This document shows positions 26,976-34,509 of a DNA stretch of 64,000 nucleotides, one piece after another. The notes beneath the pieces were generated by a model that was not told the DNA's origin, ran no database searches, and saw nothing but the letters and a program-made list of their open reading frames with translations. Location of the stretch: assembly GCF_040689395.1 (NCBI RefSeq), contig NZ_JBFAZX010000003.1, positions 372,001 to 436,000 of the forward strand, written 5' to 3'. Within the stretch, counting starts at the first letter, position 1. The number at the start of each line of letters is the position of its first letter. The translations under genes were made by a program, and so were the position numbers. The stretch is from Dactylosporangium sp040689395 (GTDB lineage: Bacteria > Actinomycetota > Actinomycetes > Mycobacteriales > Micromonosporaceae).

Positions 26976-27059
26976 GATCCGGGTGAGGCGACGGGTGATT
27001 CGTCTGCTCACCCGGTCCGGGCGGGATCGGCGAGCGCTGATGTGGCTTACGGTCGCCTC

Positions 27060-27545
27060 ATGCCTCCGGCCCTTGTCCGCCCGTACGTCCGGGCCATTCC
27101 GGTCACCCATGTCGCACCCGCCCACCAGGGCCGCTCGTTCGTGCCGCCACCCCGGACGGCACCGCCCGACTACCGCCCGCGCCACTCCACCGCAGGGGAC
27201 CCCGTCGCCCCGGCGCCGGCTCAGCCGGCCCCGTCGACCCGGCCGGCTGGGGCGGCGCGGGCGGTCGTGGCGGGGCGCCCGGGCAACCCGGGGCACTCGG
27301 CCCGGTCGGTGCGCCCGAAGCGGCGCCGGGCCCCCGCCCTCGCCTGGGGCGCGCTCCTGGTCACGCTCGCCGCGACCGGGATGTCGATGCGCCCCGGCGA
27401 GCTGCGGGAGGGCAACCTCACCGCCGCCGAGCCGGGGCGGCCGCAGATGGTGGTGGTCCCGGCGCCGGCCGCCGCCCCGGCGGTACCGCCGCGTGATCAG
27501 AGGGCCAAGCACCTCCCCGACGCCCCCGTCCGGCCCGAGAGCTGA
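27060..27545 (+). CDS. hypothetical Pro/Arg-rich protein with one membrane segment
   Basis: A 161-residue product I do not recognise. The first ~95 residues are Pro-, Arg- and Ala-rich and probably disordered. A single hydrophobic segment (LAWGALLVTLAATGMSM) follows a basic stretch, then a Pro/Ala-rich tail. The layout suggests a type II membrane-anchored protein with a short outer tail. Third-position GC is high, which supports coding. ATG 27060 or GTG 27042 could start it. It lies between GH92 and the MEDS genes without clear coupling. Confidence 0.5.
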   Translation: MPPALVRPYVRAIPVTHVAPAHQGRSFVPPPRTAPPDYRPRHSTAGDPVAPAPAQPAPSTRPAGAARAVVAGRPGNPGHSARSVRPKRRRAPALAWGALLVTLAATGMSMRPGELREGNLTAAEPGRPQMVVVPAPAAAPAVPPRDQRAKHLPDAPVRPES

Positions 27546-27646
27546 GTGCCGGCGCTCATCGCGTCCCGTGAACGGGTGACTGTGCGGCGTCCGGGCTCAT
27601 CTGTGCGGTACTGTGGGGGCTCGCGCACAGGGAGTGAGGTGACGCC

Positions 27647-28477
27647 GTGGCGGGCACCACCCTGGGCGGTCTGGCGTTGGGCGACCATGTGTGCCTCCTG
27701 CACGGCGGCCCGGTGGGCCGGTCCGGCGTGATCGAGGCGTTCATCCTGCCCGCGCTGGACAGCGGCGACAAGGTCATCTGCTGCACTACCCAGGTCACGC
27801 CGGCGGTCGTCGCCGAGGCCCTCGAGGCCGCCGACGGCCGCGCCCGTGAGGCACTGCGCAGCGGGCAGTTCGTGATCACCGACGCCCGGGAGAGCTACCT
27901 GCCCTCGGGTGCGTTCGACGCGGAGCGGGTCATCGACGACTGGCGCGAGGAGCTGGACCGCATCCGCGACGCCGGCTACCCGGGGGTGCGGGTGATCGGC
28001 GACATGAACTGGGCGGCGGAGCCGGTCCCCGGGACCGAGCGGCTGGCCTGGTACGAGGCCGAGATGAACCGGGTCTTCGCCGCCGGGTTCGCCTGCGTGG
28101 TCTGCCTGTACGAGCGCGGCACGTTCTCGCCGGCGCGCCTGCGGCAGTACATCCAGGCCCATCCCGGCACCGTCGAGCCGGGCGTCCCCCGCATCCCGCA
28201 GCTGCGGCTGCGCTACACCAGCGACCCGCGCGGCCTGGCGATCGCCGGCGAGGCCGACCTCGCCAACCGGGCGGCGCTGGCCGCCGTGCTGGCCGGCCTG
28301 CCCCACGACGTGCCCGGCGAGGGCCCGCTGACCATCGACGTGTCCGGCCTGACCTTCGCCGACGTGGGGACGGCGGCCGCCCTGCTGCGCTGCACCAGGG
28401 AGATCCCGCAGCTGCGCCTCACCGGCCTCAGCCCATACCTGAGCGACCTCCTCGACATGGTGGCACAGGCGACATGA
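27647..28477 (+). CDS. MEDS and STAS domain protein (anti-sigma factor antagonist type)
   Basis: A 276-residue protein. Residues ~8-180 are a MEDS domain (GDHVCLLHGG at the start, MNWAAEPVPGTERLAWYEAEMNR later), a sensor domain of the DcmR type. Residues ~190-276 resemble STAS anti-anti-sigma domains (LRYTSDPRGLAIAGEADLANRAAL, TIDVSGLTFADVGTAAAL), with a Ser at the site where such proteins are phosphorylated (DVSGLTF region). The next gene, coupled by ATGA, encodes a MEDS-kinase, so the two look like a switch pair. GTG start with GGAG/GAGG upstream. Confidence 0.88.
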   Translation: MAGTTLGGLALGDHVCLLHGGPVGRSGVIEAFILPALDSGDKVICCTTQVTPAVVAEALEAADGRAREALRSGQFVITDARESYLPSGAFDAERVIDDWREELDRIRDAGYPGVRVIGDMNWAAEPVPGTERLAWYEAEMNRVFAAGFACVVCLYERGTFSPARLRQYIQAHPGTVEPGVPRIPQLRLRYTSDPRGLAIAGEADLANRAALAAVLAGLPHDVPGEGPLTIDVSGLTFADVGTAAALLRCTREIPQLRLTGLSPYLSDLLDMVAQAT

Positions 28478-29430
28478 GAGCGGGCGCGGCCGCGGGGCAT
28501 CGGGGCCACTTTCACGAGACCGCCTTCTACGGCTCGGACGAGGAGTTCCTCGCCGTCGTGGCACCGTTCTTCACCGAGGGCCTCGCCGCGGGCGAGCCGA
28601 TCGTCTCGGCGTTCGCCCCGCACAACCAGTCGATCGTGCGCTCCGTGTTCGGCGGCTGCGCCGGCATCCTGTTCGCCGACGCCGATGCCCACTACGCCAG
28701 CCCGGTCACCGCCATCCGCCGATACGGCGGGCTGCTCGCCGACTACGTGGCGGCCGGGGCCACCCAGGTCCGTCTCGCCGGCGACGTGCCCCACCCTGGC
28801 GTCGGCGTGCCGTGGGACTGGTGGGGCCGCTACGAGGCCGCCGTCAACCGCGTCTGGGACGACTTCCCGGTCTGGGGCCTGTGCCCGTACGACACCCGCA
28901 CCACCCCCGACGACGTGCTCGACGAGGTGCGGCGCACCCATCCGCGGATCGTCACCACCGCCGGGCAGCACCACGCCAACCCCGACTTCGAGCCCATCGA
29001 GGACTTCCTGCGCGGCCGTGCCTGGTCGTGGCGCGACCCCGTCGAGGACACCGAACCGCTGGCGTGCCTCACCGACCCGGCCCCCGCGGCCGTCCGCGCC
29101 ACCGTTGTCGCCACGGCCACGGCCGCCGGGGTGCAGGCGTTCGAGGTGCGGGGCATGACCCTCGCCGCGACCGAGGCCGTCACGAACGCCATCGTCCACG
29201 GCGCGCCGCCGGTCGAGGTCCGCGTGTGGGCCGCCTCCGGCCGCATCGTCGTGGCGGTCACCGACCACGGCCCGGGCCTGTCGGACCCGCTCGCCGGCAT
29301 GCGGCCGACGGGCGCGGCGACGGGCGGCCTGGGCCTGTGGGTGGCCCACCAGGTTTGCGCGTTCGTGTCCATGCAGCACCGCGACGGCGCCTTCACCGTC
29401 CGCCTGGTCGCCGGCCGGCCCCACCCCTGA
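28474..29430 (+). CDS. MEDS and HATPase_c protein (RsbW-like anti-sigma kinase type)
   Basis: A 318-residue protein. The N-terminal ~190 residues are a second MEDS domain (FHETAFYGSDEEFLAVVAPF). The C-terminal ~120 residues are a GHKL ATPase with the N-box LAATEAVTNAIVHGAPP and G-boxes TDHGPGLSDP and GGLGLWVAHQV. This is the arrangement of actinobacterial serine-kinase anti-sigma regulators. It presumably phosphorylates the preceding STAS protein. No sigma factor gene lies nearby, so the target is unknown. Confidence 0.88.
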   Translation: MRAGAAAGHRGHFHETAFYGSDEEFLAVVAPFFTEGLAAGEPIVSAFAPHNQSIVRSVFGGCAGILFADADAHYASPVTAIRRYGGLLADYVAAGATQVRLAGDVPHPGVGVPWDWWGRYEAAVNRVWDDFPVWGLCPYDTRTTPDDVLDEVRRTHPRIVTTAGQHHANPDFEPIEDFLRGRAWSWRDPVEDTEPLACLTDPAPAAVRATVVATATAAGVQAFEVRGMTLAATEAVTNAIVHGAPPVEVRVWAASGRIVVAVTDHGPGLSDPLAGMRPTGAATGGLGLWVAHQVCAFVSMQHRDGAFTVRLVAGRPHP

Positions 29431-29435
29431 CCGCC

Positions 29436-29463
29436 GCCGGGCCGGCGCACCCGCCGGCCCGGC
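29436..29463. terminator. bidirectional GC-rich hairpin
   Basis: A perfect 12-bp stem, GCCGGGCCGGCG with its complement, and a 4-base loop (CACC) lie exactly between the converging ends of the MEDS kinase (29430) and the GH87 gene (29477). There is no T-tract, as is common in actinomycetes. Confidence 0.7.
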
Positions 29464-29476
29464 CCCGCGAACCGTG

Positions 29477-32230
29477 CTACTGGTTCCAGACCTGGAACTC
29501 CGAGAGCTGGCCCGCCGGCCAGCCGGTGTTCGCGCCGATCGTCACCCGCCAGTACCGCTGCGTCGCCGCGGGGAAGGTGATCGTGACGGTGTTGTTCGAC
29601 GCGGGGGAGAACGTGTACGTCGCGGACGCCGCCACCGTGACGAACGACGATCCGTCGGCCGAGGCCTGCAGCGTCAGCGTCTGGTTGCGGGAGCCCCACG
29701 ACGCCGGCAGCTGCAGCACGACCCGGCTGGCCTGGCGGGCCGAGCCCAGGTCGACCTGGACCCACTGCGGGAACGCGTTGTTGGCGCTCTCCCAGTAGCT
29801 GCCCTGGTTGCCGTCGGTGACGTTCGACGAGGCGTACGCCTGGTTGTGCGACGACTCGGTGGTCGGCCGGCCCGCGGCCAGGTTCGTCGGGGTCGTCGCG
29901 CCGGCCGCGGTGAACTGCAGGCTGTTGATGTTCCAGCCGCCGTTGTCCTCGGCGAGGGTCAGCACCTGGGTGCCGGCCGGCAGGGTGAGCGTCGCGGTGA
30001 CGGTGGCCCAGGTCTGCCAGCCGCCGGTCGCCGGGAGGTTCACCGCGCCGGTGAGGTTGGTGCCGGAGGCGTCGGCCAGGTGCAGGGCGCCGGTCACGGC
30101 ACTCGGCGCGGCGACCCGGGCACTGAGCGTGTAGGCACCCGCGGCGGCCACGTTGACGGTGTAGCGGAACCACTGGCCACCGCTGGTCCAGCCGAGGTTG
30201 TAGCCGCCGCCGGTGTCGGAGGTGGCCTCCAGGTCGACACCGTCGGCGCGGTAGGCGTTGCCGGAGCCGTTGACCGACGTGACGTTGTAGGCCAGGCCCT
30301 GACCGCCGGTGTCGTAGTTCTCGGCCTGGACCGTGCCGGGGATCGCGGCGGGGGTGCCGCCGTACGGGGCCTGGACCGGCCCGCCGCCGCCCTGCCAGCT
30401 GTTGCCGCTCAGCGTCGCGGCGAAGCCGCCGGAATTGTTCAGGTACGCCGACGCCCCGGCACGCAGCCCGGTGACCGTGTTGCCGGTGATGGCGGCCGAG
30501 CCGCTCGGCGCCGGGTAGAACGGCGGCGCGACGACGATCCCGTTGCGCCACGGCGACGTGACGGTGTTGTTCTGCAGCTGGGTGTTCGTCGACGTGGAGA
30601 AGCCGATGCCGTCGTAGAGCGCGTCGACGACGGTGTTGTTGGTGACGGTGACCCGATCGACGACGCCGACGTTCTGGCCGTCACCGCCGTTGCCGACCTG
30701 CAGCGCCGGCTGGCCCTGGTTGTAGCCGTTGCCGCCGGAGCGCGTCACGACGTTGCCGTTGACGGTGGCGCCGAGCAGGTCGCTGCCGTTGACGCCGAAC
30801 CGGCCGGCGCCGAGGCCGATGTAGCGCGCCGTGTCGCTGATCGCGTTGTACTGCACGTCGTGCCCGCTGCCGCCGTAGATGCCGATGCCCTTGCCGCCCC
30901 ACGGCGCGATCACCGTGTTGCGGGTGAACGACGCGTTGGACATCGGGGTGTAGTACGTCCGGTTGCCGTTGCCGTCGGTGTTGTAGTTGACGGAGTTGAT
31001 GGCTATGCCGTCGTCGCCGGTGCCGCGCACGAAGTTGTTCGTCGCGGACAGGTTGTTGCCGACCGAGTTGTTCAGCGAGACGTTGTTGAGGTTGATGCCG
31101 TCGGCCCAGATCGTGGTGAGCCGGCTGTTGCGGACAGTACCGCCGGTGCCGGAGGCCCAGAAGCCCGACAGGGTGTGCTGGGTCCAGATGTTGTCGGCGA
31201 CCCAGTTGGTGCCGGTGGTGTCCATCGCGCCGCCGGCGCCGTCGGCCGTGGCCCGGCTGGTGGCGTTGGAGTCGACGTGGAAGTCCTTCACCGTGCACGA
31301 CGTCACCTGGAAGATCGCGCCGAGCGGGGTGTTGTTCGGCAGCGGTACCGCGCGATAAACGGTGCTGTACCAGGGCCCCGCGCCGGCGATGGTGATCCCC
31401 TGCGCGTGCAGGCCGTTCGTGCCCTTCAGGTAGAACGTCCCGGCCGGGATCCACAGGATCCTCCCCTGGGCCTGCGCCTGGTCGATGCAGTTCTGGATGG
31501 CCGTGGTGCTGTCCACGCCCGCGTTGTCGGGCACCGCGCCGCAGGAGGTGATGGAGATGGAGTTCGCCGGCTGGGCGATGGGCCCCGGCGGGTTCTCCAC
31601 GTCGACGACGTCGATGTCGTAGTACGACGCGGTGTTCGCGGCGTCCTTCTGCAGCGTGAACGTGGCGCCCGGCGCGATCGGCGCTCCGGTGACGAACGTG
31701 CTGGCCTCGTCGAAGAAGACGCGCGGATTGCCGTCGGCGGGGTTCTGGTCGCTGCTGTCGTTGTAGTGGTTGTTGCCCTCGTAGACCCAGGTCTGCTTCG
31801 AGCTGAGGTTGAGGGCCTGGCGGAACGCGCCGTCGACGTACAGGTTGAGCGTGGCGGTGATCCCGCCGCCGGTGGGAGAGTCCGGGATGCTCGCGCGCAC
31901 GACGAGCGCGCTGATCGGGCGGCCGGTGGTGTTCGTCCACTGCACGCGCTGGCCGGGGCCGGCCAGGTGTACGTACGCGTGGCCGGACGCCTCCAGGGCG
32001 GGACTGGAGTACTGCGTGGTCGGCGCAGCGGTCAGCGACACGGTGGTGGCGCCGCCGCCGGGCGTGCCGGCCTCGGCCTCGTAGCTGGTGAAGGGTGTGC
32101 TCGCCCCAGCGGCCGGGCCGGCGGCCGTGGCCGGTGCCGGCGGTGCGGCCACGAGCAGCGCGCCGGCCAGGGCGGCGGCGGCCGCCGGGGCCAGCGCGCG
32201 ACGCGCGGCATTGATCGATGGTTGTCTCAT
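29477..32230 (-). CDS. secreted GH87-type alpha-1,3-glucanase/mycodextranase with CBM and F5/8C domains
   Basis: A 917-residue exoenzyme. A signal peptide (LAGALLVAAPPAPATAA) is followed by a CBM35-like domain (SYEAEAGTPGGG). The catalytic part (~210-620) is a right-handed beta-helix: NSISITSCGAVPDNAGVDSTTAIQNC, IWADGINLNN and RGTGDDGIAINS carry the conserved Asp residues. This matches GH87 enzymes that cut alpha-1,3-linked glucan of fungal walls or dental-type glucans. A CBM6-like domain (VQAENYDTGGQG) and a terminal discoidin domain (GRPTTESSHNQAY) follow. ATG 32230 has GAGGAGG upstream. Substrate assignment is by family resemblance. Confidence 0.85.
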   Translation of the reverse strand: MRQPSINAARRALAPAAAAALAGALLVAAPPAPATAAGPAAGASTPFTSYEAEAGTPGGGATTVSLTAAPTTQYSSPALEASGHAYVHLAGPGQRVQWTNTTGRPISALVVRASIPDSPTGGGITATLNLYVDGAFRQALNLSSKQTWVYEGNNHYNDSSDQNPADGNPRVFFDEASTFVTGAPIAPGATFTLQKDAANTASYYDIDVVDVENPPGPIAQPANSISITSCGAVPDNAGVDSTTAIQNCIDQAQAQGRILWIPAGTFYLKGTNGLHAQGITIAGAGPWYSTVYRAVPLPNNTPLGAIFQVTSCTVKDFHVDSNATSRATADGAGGAMDTTGTNWVADNIWTQHTLSGFWASGTGGTVRNSRLTTIWADGINLNNVSLNNSVGNNLSATNNFVRGTGDDGIAINSVNYNTDGNGNRTYYTPMSNASFTRNTVIAPWGGKGIGIYGGSGHDVQYNAISDTARYIGLGAGRFGVNGSDLLGATVNGNVVTRSGGNGYNQGQPALQVGNGGDGQNVGVVDRVTVTNNTVVDALYDGIGFSTSTNTQLQNNTVTSPWRNGIVVAPPFYPAPSGSAAITGNTVTGLRAGASAYLNNSGGFAATLSGNSWQGGGGPVQAPYGGTPAAIPGTVQAENYDTGGQGLAYNVTSVNGSGNAYRADGVDLEATSDTGGGYNLGWTSGGQWFRYTVNVAAAGAYTLSARVAAPSAVTGALHLADASGTNLTGAVNLPATGGWQTWATVTATLTLPAGTQVLTLAEDNGGWNINSLQFTAAGATTPTNLAAGRPTTESSHNQAYASSNVTDGNQGSYWESANNAFPQWVQVDLGSARQASRVVLQLPASWGSRNQTLTLQASADGSSFVTVAASATYTFSPASNNTVTITFPAATQRYWRVTIGANTGWPAGQLSEFQVWNQ

Positions 32231-32318
32231 CGGAGTCCTCCTCGGACCTGCGGTACGTAGCGGCGTACCTCGCGGTCCGTGAGCGCACCGCCGACGCGCG
32301 GTTCGGAACGCGACTGAC

Positions 32319-32330
32319 GCAAGTATTTGC
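32319..32330. promoter_or_regulatory. GCAA-N4-TTGC palindrome upstream of GH87 gene
   Basis: GCAA (32319-32322) and TTGC (32327-32330) form a LacI-type dyad about 90 bases before the GH87 start. The same GCAA-N4-TTGC core occurs at 61094-61105 before the sugar ABC transporter. Confidence 0.4.
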
Positions 32331-32429
32331 ATACAACGCTTCGAACTGTCGCCCGTCAAGAGTCATCTTTCGCAGCGTCCTCGGCAAAAATTCGACTATC
32401 CCCGGACGGTGGTGGACCGGCGCGTGCCC

Positions 32430-32641
32430 TTACGCGTCGAATGAGAAGACGATCATGTCCAGCATGGGGATGCCGTCCTCGTGGATGGGCGGCCGGACAG
32501 CGCACGACGGCCGCGCCGACGAGCGCACCGCCCTCGCGCGCCGCGGATCCGCTCGTCGCCCTCCTCGGCGTCGCGCAGGATCGGCACGAGCCCCTCGGCC
32601 GCGGCCCGGTCCACCGCGACCAGCTCGAACGGCGGCGTCAT
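32430..32641 (-). pseudogene. remnant of a GNAT acetyltransferase gene
   Basis: Three GNAT-like fragments appear in order but in different frames. From ATG 32641 comes TPPFELVAVDRAAAEGLVPILRDAEEGDERIR, a usual GNAT N-terminus. Around 32525-32490 another frame gives GGALVGAAVVRC, like strand 2. A third frame ends IPMLDMIVFSFDA and then TAA at 32430, like a GNAT C-terminus. The middle with the acetyl-CoA loop is absent. About 70 codons remain of the usual 150-180, so internal deletion plus frameshifts have destroyed it. Confidence 0.55.
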
Positions 32642-32853
32642 GCGGCCTCCTTCGTCGGGAACCGCCAGGCTGGCACCCGTTCGCCGATGAGCTCAACCGA
32701 TAAACGCCCGGGCCGCGTTGCGGCGAACCCTCACCTCGGTGGGGTACCCTCGCCGCCGCGATCGGTCGCGGAGGTCGAGTCCGGCGCTCACCCGGGCATG
32801 AGGCTCGGGCCGCTCGGGCGCTGATCGCCCCGCGCGAGGTGCACGATGGTGGC

Positions 32854-33294
32854 GTGGCCGTGGACGTGCTGACCCAGATCGAGATCGGCCGGCCGCGCGA
32901 CGTCGTCGCCGCGTACGCCGCCGATCCGGGCAACGCCCCGCAGTGGTACGCCAACATCGACTCGGTCGAGTGGCGCACCGCGCCGCCCGTGCGCCTCGGC
33001 TCGCGGGTGGCGTTCGTGGCCCGCTTCCTCGGCCGGCGGCTCGTCTACACCTACGAGATCGTCGAGTACACCGCCGCCGAGCGGCTGGTGATGCGCACCG
33101 CCGAGGGGCCGTTCCCGATGGAGACCACGTACACGTGGGCGGACCACCCCGGCGGCGGCACCCTGATGACCATGCGCAACCGCGGCGAGCCGGCCGGCCT
33201 CGGCCGCCTCGCGGGGCCGTTGGTCGCGCTGGCGGTGCGCGCCGCGAACCGCAAGGACCTCGCCGCCCTGCGCCGCCGCCTTGAGCGGGGCTGA
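32854..33294 (+). CDS. SRPBCC family protein
   Basis: A ~146-residue polyketide-cyclase-like SRPBCC protein: VLTQIEIGRPRDVVAAYAADPGNAPQWYANIDSVEW at the N-terminus, VAFVARFLGRRLVYTYEIVEY, and a C-terminal helix LAVRAANRKDLAALRRRL. The fold binds hydrophobic small molecules; the ligand is unknown. GTG 32854 and GTG 32839 are both possible starts. The LuxR remnant begins a few bases after its stop. Confidence 0.85.
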   Translation: MAVDVLTQIEIGRPRDVVAAYAADPGNAPQWYANIDSVEWRTAPPVRLGSRVAFVARFLGRRLVYTYEIVEYTAAERLVMRTAEGPFPMETTYTWADHPGGGTLMTMRNRGEPAGLGRLAGPLVALAVRAANRKDLAALRRRLERG

Positions 33295-33305
33295 GTACGA
33301 GCGTC

Positions 33306-33401
33306 CCCACGGTGAGGGCTCACGTATCGCGACTGCTCGCCAAGCTGGCGTTGAACAACCGCGTGCGGATCGCCCTGCTCGTCCACGACGCCGTCGGCTG
33401 A
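33306..33401 (+). pseudogene. C-terminal remnant of a LuxR/NarL-type response regulator
   Basis: An open stretch ending at TGA 33399-33401 reads TVRAHVSRLLAKLALNNR then VRIALLVHDAVG. This is the recognition helix and tail of NarL-type regulators, which normally run ~215 residues. No receiver domain or HTH start exists upstream: the SRPBCC gene occupies that space. It is a leftover of a lost two-component regulator. Confidence 0.6.
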
Positions 33402-33420
33402 AGAGCCGTCGACGGGGGTG

Positions 33421-33579
33421 TCAGCCGCCGAGCGAGGCGAAGAAGTCGCCGAAGCCGTTGGCGATGTCGAGGAGGCTGCCGCCGATGGAACCCACCACGT
33501 TGGCCGCGGACTGCGGACGGTACGCGACGAAGAACACCAGGAACGCCAGGCCACCCCATCTGAGGATCTTCTTGACCAT
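33421..33579 (-). CDS. small one-span membrane protein (52 aa)
   Basis: A 52-residue product starting MVKKILRWGGLAFLVFFVAY, with a basic N-terminus and one membrane segment, followed by RPQSAANVV and the amphipathic tail LLDIANGFGDFFASLGG. GGGAGGAAT precedes the ATG and third-position GC is high. I recall similar short proteins in other actinomycetes, but the function is unknown. A TACGCT -10-like box lies about 45 bases upstream. Genes this short are often missed. Confidence 0.75.
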   Translation of the reverse strand: MVKKILRWGGLAFLVFFVAYRPQSAANVVGSIGGSLLDIANGFGDFFASLGG

Positions 33580-33787
33580 GGTCGCCTATTCCTCCCCATC
33601 CGGACGCTGGACATTCAGCGTAGCCGATCTGTGACACTCAGTGAAGCTGCTCCGTGCGGTACGCAATGACGATCGCAACACACTGAGGGCATTCACGGGG
33701 GGTTCACTCAGGCCGCGCCGGACTGCGCGCGATGGGCGTGCGGCTCAGCCAGGGCGAGGGGACGACCGGGTCGTAGACTCGGCACCC

Positions 33788-34114
33788 GTGGCGTACGACG
33801 AGGTGCTGGCCGACCGCCTCCGCGAGCGGTTGCGGGACCGCTTGGGCGTGGCGGAGAAGCGCATGTTCGGCGGCCTGGCGTTCCTCACCGACGGCAACAT
33901 GACCGTCGGCATTCACGGCGACGACCTGATCGTCCGCCTGAGCCCCGAGACCGGCGACGCCGCCCTGACCGGCCCCGGCACCCGCCCGTTCGACATTACC
34001 GGCCGCCCGATGCGCGGCTGGATCCTGGTCGCCGGCGACCATCTCGACGACGCGGACCTCGACCGCTGGCTCGCCGAGGCCACCGCCTTCGTCGCCACCC
34101 TGCCGCCGAAGTGA
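33788..34114 (+). CDS. TfoX N-terminal domain protein
   Basis: A 108-residue protein matching the TfoX/Sxy N-terminal domain: ADRLRERLRDRLGVAEKRMFGGLAFLTDGNMTVGIHGDDLIVRL, then GRPMRGWILVAGDHL and a final helix. The DNA-uptake regulator's C-terminal domain is absent, as in most actinobacterial homologues, whose role is unknown. GTG 33788 is the first start giving the family's N-terminus. Confidence 0.87.
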   Translation: MAYDEVLADRLRERLRDRLGVAEKRMFGGLAFLTDGNMTVGIHGDDLIVRLSPETGDAALTGPGTRPFDITGRPMRGWILVAGDHLDDADLDRWLAEATAFVATLPPK

Positions 34115-34509
34115 CGCGACCGGGCACACGCGCGGATCTCAGCCGCCGTTGCGCCGGCCTGGACGGCCGGGGCTGGGCCGCGCTCCGCGGACCGCTCCCG
34201 CGCCGTGTGAGCACGGCCAGCGCGGTGCCGGCGAGCACGGCCAGCGCCGTGCCGGCGAGCACCCTGACGGCCGTCGGTGGTCGACCAGCCGGTGACCGGT
34301 ATCGCCGGGCCGCCGTCGGGCACGCCGACGCTGTGCGTGCCCGCCATGGCAGGGGACCCGCCGTGGCCCGTCACCGCCGCGCGCGGCGTCGTCGGCAGCG
34401 TCATCAGGAAGCCCGGCGCCATGCCGGCCAGCGACACGGTGAAGCCAACCGGGTGGCGGAGCGCACGACCCGGGTCGGTGTTGTCCTTACTCGCCGCCCC
34501 GAGGCCCGA
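34115..34509. other. 395-bp stretch without a convincing gene
   Basis: On the minus strand from 34437 a frame starts MSLAGMAPGFLMTLPTTPRA and runs to about 34275. The neighbouring frame then gives a hydrophobic LAGTALAVLAGTALAVLTRR segment. Together they look like a small exported protein with a C-terminal membrane anchor broken by a frameshift, but I cannot name a family. The 24-bp tandem repeat lies in the membrane part. Confidence 0.3.
34215..34262. repeat. 24-bp tandem duplication
   Basis: Two adjacent 24-base units (34215-34238 and 34239-34262) differ at one position, with a partial third copy in front (34209-34214). In one minus-strand frame each unit encodes VLAGTALA, so it would duplicate part of a membrane helix. 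Confidence 0.85.

Noticed and set aside
24456..27512. Minus-strand 1018-codon frame opposite GH92
   Set aside because: Antisense of a clear secreted enzyme; the frame has shadow composition and crosses two genes.
29474..32260. Plus-strand 928-codon frame opposite GH87
   Set aside because: Val/Arg/Gly shadow with no domain, fully inside the antisense of GH87.
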